Assembly (NCBI GenBank): GCA_015075305.1
Contig: JABTUS010000007.1
Location: 62,001 to 126,000 of the forward strand
Direction of reading: 5' to 3'
Source of the DNA: Opitutaceae bacterium
GTDB lineage: Bacteria; Verrucomicrobiota; Verrucomicrobiia; Opitutales; Opitutaceae
DNA length: 64,000 nucleotides
Both the position numbers and the translations under genes were made by a program. Below the pieces are notes generated by a model. The model saw nothing but the letters and a program-made list of their open reading frames with translations. It was not told the DNA's origin and searched no databases. Positions 10,031 to 19,752 of the stretch are shown here, piece after piece (within the stretch, counting starts at the first letter, position 1; every line of letters starts with the position of its first letter).

Positions 10031-12829
10031 ATGCCTGAGATCACAAAGAGCTACGAACCGCGTGAGGTTGAGGACAAGTGGTATGCCGCCTGGCAGGCGT
10101 CGCGATGCTTTGCCGGCAGGGCCGAGCCCGGCCAGGAGAGCTACACCATCGTCATCCCTCCGCCGAACGTCACGGGCATCCTGCACATGGGTCACGTGCT
10201 CAACAACACGCTTCAGGATGCATTGATCCGCCGGGCGCGACTGGAGGGCAGGGCGGCCTGCTGGATTCCGGGCACGGACCATGCGGGGATTGCGACACAG
10301 ACGATGGTGGAGAAGCACCTGAAGAAGACCGAGGGCAGGGGGCGCCGGGATCTTGGGCGGCAGGCCTTCCTGAAGCGGGTGTGGAGCTGGCGCGAGGAAA
10401 AGGGCGACATCATTCTGAAGCAGTTGCGGCAGCTCGGGTGCTCCTGCGATTGGGATCGCACGCATTTCACGATGGACCCGGGTTACAGTCGGGCGGTGCT
10501 GACGGCGTTTGTGCGCCTGTTCGGAAAAGGGCACATCTATCGCGGCAAACGCATGGTCAACTGGTGCCCGGTTTCGCTGACGGCGCTTTCTGACGAGGAG
10601 GTCGAGATGCGTCCGACGAAGGGATTCATCACCAAACTCAAGTATGACCTGGTGGAGCCCGTGGACGGCGTCACGCATCTTGTGGTGGAGACCACGCGCC
10701 CCGAGACAATTCCGGCCGACGTCGCTTTGGCCGTCCATCCCGAAGACGAACGCTACCGCGCGCTGATCGGCAAGAAGGTCTGGCGGCCACTCGGCGGGCG
10801 CGCCGCCATTCCGATCGTCGCGGACTCCGCGGTTGATCCTGTTTTCGCGGCGGGTGTGCTCAAGGTCACGCCGGCGCATGACAAGGTGGACTTCGAGATC
10901 GGCCAGCGCCATCGCCTGCCCGTGATCGATGCGCTCAATGCGGATGGCACGATGAACGCCGAGGCCGGGCCGGAGCTTGCGGGCATGGAGCGGTTTGCGG
11001 CGCGCAAGAAGGCGACGGAGCTGCTGCGCGAACGAGGCTCGCTCCTTGAGGAGAAGCCCTACGAAAACAATGTCGGCTACTCGCAGCGCGCGGGCGTTCC
11101 CATCGAACCCCGGCTCACCCAGCAGTGGTGGCTGCGTTATCCCCGGGTCGAGGAAGCCAGGCAGGTTGTCAGGGACGGGTTGATCCAGTTTCACCCGGAG
11201 CGCTGGAGCAAGGTGTACCTCAACTGGCTCGACAATATCCAGGACTGGTGCATCAGCCGCCAGTTGTGGTGGGGGCATCGCATTCCGGTCTGGTATCGAA
11301 AGGGAGTTGACCGCGAGAAAATCACCGAGGTGGATCTCGCCGATCCCACGAAGGTGCACGTTTCTCTGGACGGACCGCCGGATCCGCAGAACTGGGACCA
11401 GGAGGACGACGTGCTCGACACCTGGGCATCGTCCTGGCTCTGGCCGTTTGCAACGCTCGGCTGGCCGGACAAGTCGGAAATGGCGAAGGCGAACTTCGCC
11501 GCCTTTTATCCCACGACCACGCTGGCGACCGGGGCCGACATCATTTTCTTCTGGGTCGCGCGCATGATCATGGCCGGACTGGAGTTCACCGGTTCGGCGC
11601 TGGATGGCGATGAGATGGAAGCTTCGCGGACGAAGGGTGCGCCTTCGACCCTCTCGCGGGACGAACTGCTGCGTCGCATCCCGTTCCGCCACGTTTATTT
11701 CAATGGCATCGTTCGTGACAAGCAGGGCAGGAAGATGTCGAAGACGCTCGGCAATTCGCCGGATCCGCTCGATCTGATTGCGAAATACGGGGCCGATGGC
11801 CTGCGTTTTGGGCTGCTCCAGATCGCCCCGCTGGGGCAGGATGTGAAGTTTGACGAGGACCGCATCGAGGGCGGCAAGAATTTCGCGAACAAGCTGTGGA
11901 ACGCCTGCCGCTTTCGCCAGATGAGCGGACCGATGGCGGACAACCGCTCGCTCGAAGCGATCCTGGCGCGCCTGGATCCCGCGCAGCTCGATGACGACGA
12001 TCATGCCCTGCTGGCCGCGCTGATGGAGACGATGCGGACGGTCGGGCGGGGTTTTCAGGAGTTTGAATTCGCCGGTGCGACGCAGCGGCTGTATTCATTT
12101 TTCTGGAACGATTTCTGCGACTGGTATGTGGAGGTGGCGAAGTCCCGCGTGCAGGATCCCGCCGCCCAGCCGCATGTGCTGGCGGTGCAGGATCTGGTGA
12201 TTCGCGAATTCCTCCTGATGTTTTCGCCTTTCGCTCCCTTCATCACCGAGGAGTTGTGGCACCTCCTTGGATACGGGGCCGAGGGCGCGTTTCTTCAGGA
12301 TGCGCGCATTCAGACAGCGGAGCAGTTGGCCGCGGGGCTGGCGTCGCGCGGACTGGCGGTGGACGCCGCGGCGAGCGGCCGTGTGGAGAAGCTGAAGCAA
12401 CTCGCGACGCTGGCGCGCCAGTTGAAGGCGGAGCAGGCGGTGGCGCAGAAGCGCGATGTCACTTTCCATGCGCTGGCGGGCGACCCGGATTGGGCGGACT
12501 TATCCGCCGCTTCCGCGAAACTGCTCCGGCTTCTCGGCGCGGCCGCGCTCAAACGCGCGTCCGAAAAACCGCCGCTTCCGGCGATTGTGACGCCGCTTGG
12601 CACGCTGTTTCTCGACACGGGCATCAAGGTCGATGCCGCGGCCGAGAAGGTGAGGCTGGGTCGGGAGCTTGAGCAAATCCGCAAACACATTACCGGGACT
12701 GAGGCGCGCCTCGCCAACGAAGCCTTCGTCAGCAAGGCCCCGCCCGCGGTCCTCGAAGGCGCCCGCAGGCAGCTCGCTGACCAGAAGGCCAAATATGCCG
12801 AGATCGAGCGCCTACTCAGTGCGAATTGA
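10031..12829 (+). CDS. valS: Valyl-tRNA synthetase
   Basis: Class I aminoacyl-tRNA synthetase charging tRNA-Val with valine, with editing of threonine. From the ATG at 10031 the protein has 932 residues, normal for ValS. PPPNVTGILHMGH at 43-55 contains the HIGH motif and KMSKT at 568-572 is the KMSKS loop. The region between holds the editing domain. The C-terminal region has an anticodon-binding domain and ends in a charged coiled coil (the ValS tRNA-binding arm). An upstream in-frame TTG at 9974 would add 19 residues without homology to the family start, so I prefer 10031, where MPEITKSYEPREVEDKWY matches the canonical N-terminus. No strong Shine-Dalgarno sequence precedes it. Confidence 0.95.
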   Translation: MPEITKSYEPREVEDKWYAAWQASRCFAGRAEPGQESYTIVIPPPNVTGILHMGHVLNNTLQDALIRRARLEGRAACWIPGTDHAGIATQTMVEKHLKKTEGRGRRDLGRQAFLKRVWSWREEKGDIILKQLRQLGCSCDWDRTHFTMDPGYSRAVLTAFVRLFGKGHIYRGKRMVNWCPVSLTALSDEEVEMRPTKGFITKLKYDLVEPVDGVTHLVVETTRPETIPADVALAVHPEDERYRALIGKKVWRPLGGRAAIPIVADSAVDPVFAAGVLKVTPAHDKVDFEIGQRHRLPVIDALNADGTMNAEAGPELAGMERFAARKKATELLRERGSLLEEKPYENNVGYSQRAGVPIEPRLTQQWWLRYPRVEEARQVVRDGLIQFHPERWSKVYLNWLDNIQDWCISRQLWWGHRIPVWYRKGVDREKITEVDLADPTKVHVSLDGPPDPQNWDQEDDVLDTWASSWLWPFATLGWPDKSEMAKANFAAFYPTTTLATGADIIFFWVARMIMAGLEFTGSALDGDEMEASRTKGAPSTLSRDELLRRIPFRHVYFNGIVRDKQGRKMSKTLGNSPDPLDLIAKYGADGLRFGLLQIAPLGQDVKFDEDRIEGGKNFANKLWNACRFRQMSGPMADNRSLEAILARLDPAQLDDDDHALLAALMETMRTVGRGFQEFEFAGATQRLYSFFWNDFCDWYVEVAKSRVQDPAAQPHVLAVQDLVIREFLLMFSPFAPFITEELWHLLGYGAEGAFLQDARIQTAEQLAAGLASRGLAVDAAASGRVEKLKQLATLARQLKAEQAVAQKRDVTFHALAGDPDWADLSAASAKLLRLLGAAALKRASEKPPLPAIVTPLGTLFLDTGIKVDAAAEKVRLGRELEQIRKHITGTEARLANEAFVSKAPPAVLEGARRQLADQKAKYAEIERLLSAN

Positions 12830-14624
12830 GGGTTGCTTGCTATAGGGAAATGGGAGATTTGTGATGAGATTGAGAATATAAATAACTTATTATAAGGTAG
12901 ATATGGATTTGAAGCTTTAGCTCGGGAACATTTGAAATCTCAGAGTGACAAAGCGGCGCGATGAGAAGATTACTCTGCAGACTGTTACTAGTTTCAATTG
13001 TTAGCCCGAGTTTTGGACAGCAGGCGCTGATGGTGGAAGGCGGAATTCCAACTGAGCACATTGGGCAAAATAGCGACAATGTAAGATTGTCTCGTAAACC
13101 CGAGAGGGTGCCGTTGCCGAAATCACTTGTTTCTGGTCCAGTGTCAGAGGATATCCCCACTTTTTGCGGCACGCGCCAACTATGATCGTTGGTTCGACGC
13201 ACTATCTCCAGACATCCAAGAGATTCCAAACCATTATATTGTACGCTTTGCTGATGGCATCTTCCCCTACGTGGGCAAGAAGTCGGATGGCGGAATTACC
13301 TACTTCGATCATAGGGGCACCTCAGTGGCTAGGCGAGCAGTGCAAGTCCTTGGTGATATAAATCGCCTAACTCATGTTTTCCCCATGGGCAACGGCGCTT
13401 TCGCTTGTTTTCTCAACGCTAGCGAAGTGTCTTCTTTACGTGCCCATCGTGAAATTAGTGCCGTGACCAAAAATAGAAGGATTCGGTGGCTGAATGACGG
13501 AAAGGATAGAATCAATCAGAGACGTTTACCATTGGACTCAGATTCCGGTTTACCGAATGTAGGAAATGGTGCCGGAGTGCATGTTTACATCATCGATACT
13601 GGAATTCTGGGGACTCACACGGAGTTCGCGGGACGTACTTCCACCGGATTCTCTGCCTTTTCTGGCACGAATGAATGGTTGGATTCTCGGAACCATGGAA
13701 CACATGTTGCTGGGATCGCTGTTGGGGCTACATACGGTGTAGCCCCTGGAGCGACAATTCATTCTGTTCGAATCGCTCCTTCAGGATCGGGCTCGGCTTC
13801 TGACGCCGAAGTAATTGCTGCAGCAAATTGGATTCGAGACAACCATGAGATGCCCGCTGTCGTAAACTGCAGCTTTGGAATGAGCTCACTGCAAGTTACA
13901 GAGGATGCCTTTCAGGAGCTGCTAGATCGGCGTATACCCATCGTCGCATCTGCAGGAAACAGTTTCCTAAACATGCAAGACTTCCCAGCAGATTTGAATG
14001 ATGGTATTGCAGTCGGAGCCATCGAGTTTACAACGACTGTGCCACTGCAGGATACCCTGGCATTCTTTTCAAACTATGGGACACAGGTGGATGTCTATGC
14101 CCCGGGCTACAACATTACGTCAGCAGACAGTACAAGTAATAATGCAAGTAGACAAGATTCTGGGACTTCCATGGCTGCTCCTTTCGTAACGGGTGCGGTG
14201 GCCCTCTATTTACAGTATCACCCGAACGACACAGCGAGAGAGGTCAGAAATGCAATAGTTGTCAACGCAACTCGTGACGCAATCTCGTTGCCCGGAGCGC
14301 GTACTGGGCACTTGCTCTACCTTTCCCCAAACTGGATTCTGCCTAACAGAATTATAGCAGATCCGCAGGATCCAAATTCGCCCACTGGCGGAGTTTTGGT
14401 GAACGCGGATGTTTTGCATCCGAACGGAAAATACTACGACCAAGTGTTGATGACGGACAGGGAGGTTACTGTGCATGCAGATCCTGGTCAGATTACTCGC
14501 GTTTCGTGGATTGATGAAAATTTCGATATTGTAATGGCGGAACTCACCGGCCCGGGCGCGAACCTGAGAGTCTCACTTGATGACTATGTGGCTCCGCAAT
14601 CCTATGCTTCCCTTTACAATCAGC

Positions 14625-16088
14625 CAAGGGTGTCCAATGTGGGAGGCTAGGAATGTGCGTAGGAGCGGGCCAGGACAGGCAGGATCTGCGATAGAGGGGC
14701 GCTGGAGAACCAGTAGGAGCGAAGCCATCGGATGAGTTTTATACTGCATTGTAGAGGCTGGAATAGCTTGGTTAGCAGGGCTGAGACGGCGTACCCTTTT
14801 TTCCGGGCAACGGCAGTGTGTTCGGCGAGCCTTTTTTCACGACGTTGCAGGCCGGCTTCGTTGCGAATCCGATAGTCGTTTTCCAAGTGCACCTCAAACA
14901 GCTCGAGCAAGTTGTGAGCCAGGCAAAGGAACTTCGCTTGGATGGATTTCGCCGTATCGCTGGTTGCCCAAGCCTTGGACTCGTCGAACTTGTTTTTGAG
15001 CTGATCGAAGACCTTCTCGATGTTCCATCGCGCTTTATACAGCCAGGCAATGATGTCGGCGGGCAGGTGGAATGCGGTGGTGACGAACTCGTACACCGTT
15101 GCGCCCACCGGATCGCGATATCGAATCAGGCGGACCTCGGTGCCTTGGCCGCTCAAGCAGCGCTCGTCCGAGAGGATATTCGGGTCGATCGGGCGGTCCG
15201 GATCAGGAGCTACTTGAGACACCGTGGTGAAAGTCATGTTGTCCTTGGTTCTCGAGATGAAGTAGATGCCGCGGGTGGCTTTCCAGTTTTGCCAGAGCTC
15301 GAAGTCTATGCCAGCACGGTCCCACACCCAGATGACGCGCTGACGCTTCTTCGCACCCATTCGAAGCATGTCCGCGCCGAGCCGTTTGAGCACAGACATG
15401 TCGTGCTCCTTTTTGCCCTGAGTCAGATCAAGGTGATGCAGGGCGCGGGTGCGCAGGTTCAGAGCGTAAACATGGCCGACCGCCCAGCGCCGATCATCGA
15501 TCTTCGCATCATGCGTGGCGGCACCGTGCCAATGACCATCGCCGGCGTACAGTTCGTGATTGGCGAGCTCTTCCGGCATCTCCGCCCGTGGCGCCATCGT
15601 TGCCGCAACCCGCTCGGTCACGTCGGAGAGCATCTGCAGGCGCCGCATGCTCTTGAGTTGCTCGAAAAAGCTGCTCCGCTGCGGGCACGATTCAATGTGC
15701 ACGCCAATCTGCTGAAGGAATCCTCGACCACTGCGTGGATCGCAAATCACCCGGGTCGCGCCGAGTTCAAGAAACTCGGCGTCCGTGAACGCCCGGCAGT
15801 CCCGCTGATGCAGCGACGCAGCCAGGGCATTGCTCAAGGGCGCGAAAAACGTCTTCCTCAATACAGGATCAGAAATGTGCTCCATATGGGGCCCCAACCT
15901 GACCCTCAATGCATCTTCAAGCATAAGTTTAAACAATTTTCCGGGCGTCTTCCTGCCTCTACAACGAGATTACCCACCGCCACTCAATCCCCGATACAGG
16001 CCACTCTGAAGCCCTTTCCAATTGCGCATTGTCGCTCCCAAGTTTCGTTATTCCGCAATCGTTCTATAAAGTGGTTTGGACGCCCTTG
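14625..16088 (-). mobile_element. Complete IS4-family insertion sequence with 8-bp target duplication
   Basis: This 1464-bp element has imperfect terminal inverted repeats: CAAGGGTGTCCAA at 14625-14637 and, at the other end, the complement of CAAGGGCGTCCAA ending at 16088. It is flanked by the direct repeat CAATCAGC at 14617-14624 and 16089-16096. A 9-bp duplication with an element one base shorter fits equally at the left junction, but a second copy starting at 17660 also begins with C, which favours the 8-bp reading. It carries one transposase gene on the minus strand. It sits inside the subtilase gene and looks intact. Confidence 0.9.
14647..15924 (-). CDS. IS4-family DDE transposase
   Basis: Catalyses cut-and-paste movement of the element that contains it. 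From ATG at 15924 it has 425 residues; a TTG at 15936 would add four. The IS4 signature Y-(2)-R-(3)-E-(6)-K is present in YKARWNIEKVFDQLK. Likely catalytic aspartates lie in YAGDGHWHG and VIWVWDRAGIDF. An N-terminal domain (ISDPVLRKTFFAPLSNAL) precedes the catalytic core. The frame is intact, so the element may be active. A fragment of the same protein occurs at 17682-18002. Confidence 0.92.
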   Translation of the reverse strand: MLEDALRVRLGPHMEHISDPVLRKTFFAPLSNALAASLHQRDCRAFTDAEFLELGATRVICDPRSGRGFLQQIGVHIESCPQRSSFFEQLKSMRRLQMLSDVTERVAATMAPRAEMPEELANHELYAGDGHWHGAATHDAKIDDRRWAVGHVYALNLRTRALHHLDLTQGKKEHDMSVLKRLGADMLRMGAKKRQRVIWVWDRAGIDFELWQNWKATRGIYFISRTKDNMTFTTVSQVAPDPDRPIDPNILSDERCLSGQGTEVRLIRYRDPVGATVYEFVTTAFHLPADIIAWLYKARWNIEKVFDQLKNKFDESKAWATSDTAKSIQAKFLCLAHNLLELFEVHLENDYRIRNEAGLQRREKRLAEHTAVARKKGYAVSALLTKLFQPLQCSIKLIRWLRSYWFSSAPLSQILPVLARSYAHS

Positions 16089-16762
16089 CAATCAGCCGGG
16101 GGTTCAATATGTCAAAGGCAAGGCGACATTGACGGTTGAGGGAACTTCAGAAAATACCAGCGTGGCGATTTTTAGCTTAGGGACTTCGAATACCCTAACG
16201 CCAGGCCTATTTGTCCAGCCGTCCAGCGCTTACCACGGAATAGCCGACATCAAGCTGGTAAGTTTCTGGAAATCGCAAGAAAACGGCAGCTTTCCAGCGC
16301 TTGCTTTCGGAGGGTTGTACGCTGGCAACGTGATTTTTAGTGGTGCGTCGGGAAAGGTTGGCTTCTCCATGGATGGGCTGCCGGCGATTGCAATTCAGAA
16401 TCGCTTAGTCATCAACGATATCGAAGCATTTGGCTCCGCTCAGCCTGTTCTTGAGCTTGGTTATCTGAATCCATTGATATCTGATCTTGGGAGGGTTCGG
16501 ATAGCCAGTGGAGACCTGATTCAGCCGAATGGTGCACGAATCCTAGCGACCGCGTGGCCGGTGCCGCCAGGAAACTTTTCTGGCTTGTATACGACTTCAA
16601 ATATTGATAGTCATGGGCGAGCTTATGCGCCAAAGGCATTAATGGGGGCGAAGTTATCATATTTCGGCGGAACTCCATGGCAAATCGCCTATGATTGCAT
16701 TGATTTTGGTTCTTTTCCACCAGTCGCCAGCGGAACTACGGCGCCATAGGATTACTAATTAT

Positions 16763-17545
16763 ATGAATACACATTATTTCGGAATGCGGATCAGCATTGG
16801 AATTGCTCTAATGTTTGCGTTTATGGGGGGCGCCACTCGCGGGCAGGAGGCGAGCTCTGTCGCACTTGTTTTGGGTCAGTCTGGTGAACCCGACGCCAGA
16901 ATTGTCGTGCCTTTGGGCGGCGTGATTAAAATGATCACTGCCCCTGGATCGCCGGCTGAGACGAGGTGGCAGAAGGATGGAGTGTTGTTGCCGGATCAAG
17001 TCTCAAGCACTCTCATTCTAAGCGGTGTGTCGATGGGCACGGCGGGAACGTATTCGGCGGTTGTTCCACCCAACAATCAATCGGTGGGGAACAAGATCAA
17101 GCTGACGATCAGAAGCGATGCGGAAGGCTTGTTTGTCAATTTCTCCGGACGGATAAAATTGTCGCCGGGTCAGGATTCACAGATCGTGGGCTTTGTTGTT
17201 AAGGAGAAATCGAAGAGTATTTTGATACGCGCAGTCGGTGAGTCGCTTCGTCAATTTGGGATAGTTTCGCCTGTGAAGAGTCCTCGTTTCCAAATATACA
17301 ACTCCAAGGGAGAGCGAGTGAACTTCGTCATTCCCGGCATTGTCCTGCCTCCTGACTATTGGTCGAGACTGTTCGCAAGCGCTGGGGCGTTTCCATTGAA
17401 TGGAAATGAAGTTCCTTGGGTTTCATTTGGTGCGATTGCTCTCCAACCAGGAGCATATACAGTTCATGTAAGCGATGACAGTCAGCTTGGCGGTGAAGTA
17501 TTGCTTGAAATCTACGAAGCACCAGTTGACATACCATATAATTGA
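16763..17545 (+). CDS. Secreted protein with Ig-like domain and verrucomicrobial C-terminal domain
   Basis: A 260-residue protein of unknown function, predicted secreted or surface-bound. The ATG at 16763 starts a signal peptide (hydrophobic stretch ISIGIALMFAFMGG, cleavage near TRGQ). Residues about 35-115 resemble an immunoglobulin-like domain (TRWQKDGVLLPDQ, LILSGVSMGTAGTYSAVV). The rest matches a domain common in Opitutaceae secreted proteins, with VGFVVKEKSKSILIRAVGESL as a diverged form of the usual GFVVGG/KTVLIRAVGPSL pattern. It follows the broken subtilase by 13 bases and was probably co-transcribed with it. The pair may have formed an exported protease and a partner, which is inference. 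Confidence 0.75.
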   Translation: MNTHYFGMRISIGIALMFAFMGGATRGQEASSVALVLGQSGEPDARIVVPLGGVIKMITAPGSPAETRWQKDGVLLPDQVSSTLILSGVSMGTAGTYSAVVPPNNQSVGNKIKLTIRSDAEGLFVNFSGRIKLSPGQDSQIVGFVVKEKSKSILIRAVGESLRQFGIVSPVKSPRFQIYNSKGERVNFVIPGIVLPPDYWSRLFASAGAFPLNGNEVPWVSFGAIALQPGAYTVHVSDDSQLGGEVLLEIYEAPVDIPYN

Positions 17546-17659
17546 CACCTGGCACTAGCAATTTCATGTAATTAGCCGAGAACTGACATCGCCATGTAGT
17601 AGCAATGGTGCTGATTCGATTGAACGGTGGTGCTAGGCAATCTCGCACTACCTTGATGT

Positions 17660-18004
17660 CAAGGGTGTCCAATGTGGGAGGCTAGGAATGTGCGTAGGAG
17701 CGGGCCAGGACAGGCAGGATCTGCGATATAGGGGCGCTGGAGAACCGGTAGGAGCGAAGCCATCGGATGAGTTTTATGCTGCATTGTAGAGGCTGGAATA
17801 GCTTGGTTAGCAGGGCTGAGACGGCGTACCCTTTTTTCCGGGAAACGGCAGCGTGTTCGGCGAGCCTTTTTTCGCGACGTTGCAGGCTGGCTTCGTTGCG
17901 AATCCGATAGTCGTTTTCCAAGTGCACCTCAAACAGCGCGAGCAAGTTGTGAGCCAGGCAAAGGAACTTCGACTGGATGGATTTCGCCGTATCGCTGGTT
18001 GCCC
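17660..18004 (-). mobile_element. Truncated second copy of the IS4-family element
   Basis: The first 345 bp match the right end of the element at 14625-14969 almost base for base, starting at the same CAAGGGTGTCCAATG terminus. It encodes the last ~107 residues of the transposase (RATSDTAKSIQSKFLCLAHN to the stop at 17682) with a few substitutions. Similarity stops abruptly after GGTTGCCC at 18004, where unrelated sequence begins. The fragment cannot transpose by itself. Confidence 0.85.
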
Positions 18005-18480
18005 TGATCACCGACCCCCTCGGCGACATCGCCGCCCACGGTGATCCCTCCCGTTACGGCCCATACTTTCCGGCGTATCTGCTCAAATGCCGCCAGTATT
18101 GGTTCCAGCATCACGGCGACGAGCTCGACGCTGAACTCAAGCACATCCGAAACGCCCTCGATCAAATCCTCGCCTCGCCCTCCCTGCCCTTACGGTCGAG
18201 AGGGACGCCCACCACCTCGCATTGCTCGCGGCCGCTCATCGGCTGCTCCACGCCCAGCGCGGCCAACGCAAGCCGGCCGACGACCGCCAGCTGTCGCTGT
18301 TTTGATCTCCGCCGCGATCAACGTGGCGTCACACCGCGTCGCTTTTCCATCACGTCACGCTCCACCCGGAGCACCCGCAAACAGCTCTACTCCCGTGCCG
18401 CATTTATCACGAAAAAACGTTCCTGAAACACCGTGACGCGGAACAGAAAGGGACAGGCTGCCGTGCCCGTCCAAGCGCGC
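18005..18480 (+). pseudogene. Remnant of an unidentified gene
   Basis: Immediately after the IS fragment, a coding-like stretch reads LITDPLGDIAAHGDPSRYG and continues through a helical segment (DELDAELKHIRNALDQILAS). The reading then appears to shift frame and ends in RQLSLF followed by a stop near 18307. I cannot name the family. It has no start codon of its own and is probably the tail of a gene cut by the IS. From 18308 to 18480 I see nothing recognisable. Confidence 0.35.
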
Positions 18481-18910
18481 CTCCGAGCCCCAAAGTGGCG
18501 AACCAACCCCAGCCCATGGCAACGCCATGGGTTTAAGGGCCAACGAGAATCCAGAGCCCTGAAAGGGGGGCCTAAACACCCGTCGTCGAAATCAAAACGC
18601 TCACGATTCTTTGATCCATGCCGCGTGAACTACGGCGTTGGGGACAGGCTGATTTACGGCAGGATAGGGACAGGTTGTTATTCCGCCTCGAGGATGTCTC
18701 CGAGCCCCAAACGGGGCGAACCAACCTCAGCCCATGGCAACGCCATGGGTTTAAGGGCCAACGAGAATCCAGAGCCCTGAAAGGGCGGCCCAAATACCCG
18801 CCGTCGAAATCAAAACGCTCACGATCTTTTGATCCATGCCGCGTGAACCATTGCGTTGGGGACAGACTGATGTACGGCTTGACAGGGACAGGTTGTATTC
18901 CGCCTTGAAG
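18481..18910. repeat. Tandem duplication (217-bp period) of a dispersed palindromic repeat
   Basis: Two units start with CTCCGAGCCCCAAA at 18481 and CTCCGAGCCCCAAA at 18698. Each contains the palindrome CCCATGGC-AAC-GCCATGGG (first at 18513-18531), a shared AACGAGAATCCAGAGCCCTG block and a GATCCATGCCGCGTGAAC block. The same family, in the other orientation, recurs at about 32855-32930, 38980-39060 and 39312-39430. It behaves like a REP-type extragenic repeat. Short open frames here are not genes. Confidence 0.7.
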
Positions 18911-19020
18911 CGTATTGGATGGCGATTGTGGCTTGCGGCCAGCGTCGCGCTTGCATCAAGTGAGAAAGGCCTTGCGCGAAAACTCTCGCCGAAGTTTCCG
19001 CAGCTCACGCAATTGGGGCG

Positions 19021-19752
19021 GTGACTGAAAATTTCATTGCGGACCTTGATGAGTGCGGGCTGATCTCGCAGCGCACCGAGGCTCTGATCTTCCCCCCTGA
19101 TCATCGCGTTCACTGCGGCTTCGTGCAGCACCCCATGTTCGCCCCCCCCCCCACACACACATGCTGCGGCGCCGTAGGCGGTTACCGCGACAATCGTAGA
19201 GGATCGTTTCATCTCGTTGCGTGCTCGCCGGCGTGCAGGCGATTTGTCCAAGGAGTTTTGCTGGCGATTCTGCTGCTGGCGGTGCTGCCCAGCGAGGGAC
19301 GCCTGAGCGGGCAAACGGCCGCGCGCGAGCAGGCACCGCCGTCGGATCCCAATGCATTCCTGAAGCTGAGCCTGCCGAAGGCTCATGCAACGGCGTTTTT
19401 CAAGGCGTGGACGCAAGCCAGCGCCGATCTTGAGAACGGCCGCCTGGACGAAGCGCGAAAGGGATTCGCGGCGGTCCTTTCCCTCCTGGGCGAGTTGGAG
19501 CCGATTCCCGCCCGCCGGGAGCAGGCCATTCTGATCAAGGCCCGGGTGCATGCTTTGATACTCGGCGACCGCACAGCTGCGCGGCGCGAACTGGCACGCG
19601 TGCTCGCGGTGAACCCGATTTCCGCGGAGGCGCTCGCACTTGAATCCCGGCTGAACGCGCAGGAACGAAAGCCGGATCGCGGACCGGAGAAGGCGGCTCC
19701 GCCGAGCAAACTCACACCGCGACTTGGCCGCGGAAAGGAGGCGGCGCCATGA
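19021..19752 (+). CDS. Secreted TPR-like protein coupled to the Rhs gene
   Basis: Function unknown; a possible partner or export helper of the following Rhs protein. The C-terminal half is helical with tetratricopeptide-like spacing (LENGRLDEARKGFAAVL, TAARRELARVLAVNPISAEA). It is preceded by a hydrophobic segment (FVQGVLLAILLLAVLP) that looks like a signal or membrane anchor. The start is uncertain: GTG at 19021 gives 243 residues but leaves an odd, Cys-rich leader before the hydrophobic segment; ATG at 19135 is an alternative. The leader spans an 11-C run and (AC)5 at 19142-19160, where length change would shift the frame. The stop overlaps the Rhs ATG (ATGA at 19749-19752), indicating translational coupling. 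Confidence 0.6.
   Translation: MTENFIADLDECGLISQRTEALIFPPDHRVHCGFVQHPMFAPPPTHTCCGAVGGYRDNRRGSFHLVACSPACRRFVQGVLLAILLLAVLPSEGRLSGQTAAREQAPPSDPNAFLKLSLPKAHATAFFKAWTQASADLENGRLDEARKGFAAVLSLLGELEPIPARREQAILIKARVHALILGDRTAARRELARVLAVNPISAEALALESRLNAQERKPDRGPEKAAPPSKLTPRLGRGKEAAP

Larger units (their letters stand above)
12961..16749 (+). pseudogene. Exported subtilisin-like serine protease, broken by a frameshift and an IS
   Basis: Reconstructed as one gene in three pieces. 12961-~13166 encodes a signal peptide (RRLLCRLLLVSIVSPSFGQQ) and the pro-region start. One extra base, best placed in the T5 run at 13163-13167, shifts the frame. The next frame, to 14624, carries the S8 catalytic domain: Asp in VYIIDTGILG (13594), His in NHGTHVAG (13694) and Ser in DSGTSMAAPF (14168). 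An IS4-family element interrupts the gene at 14625-16088. Removing it and one target copy joins ...SLYNQP to GVQYVKG... in frame, and the sequence then runs to the stop at 16749. With the frameshift corrected as well, the length is 2316 nt, or 771 residues, an exact multiple of three. The long C-terminal region is beta-rich and of unknown function. Compared with the flanking chromosome the gene is AT-rich, suggesting different origin. Confidence 0.85.

Noticed and set aside
9986-12004. 672-codon open frame antisense to valS
   Set aside because: Arg/Pro/His-rich shadow of the valS third-codon GC bias; no motif, and valS is certain.
13150-13190. Programmed +1 frameshift in the subtilase
   Set aside because: No known slippery or stimulatory element is visible, and the gene is already disrupted by an IS; a one-base error or mutation is simpler.
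14818-16749. 643-codon frame as a single protein
   Set aside because: Its first ~425 codons are antisense to the IS transposase; only the end (from 16097) is real coding sequence, belonging to the broken subtilase.
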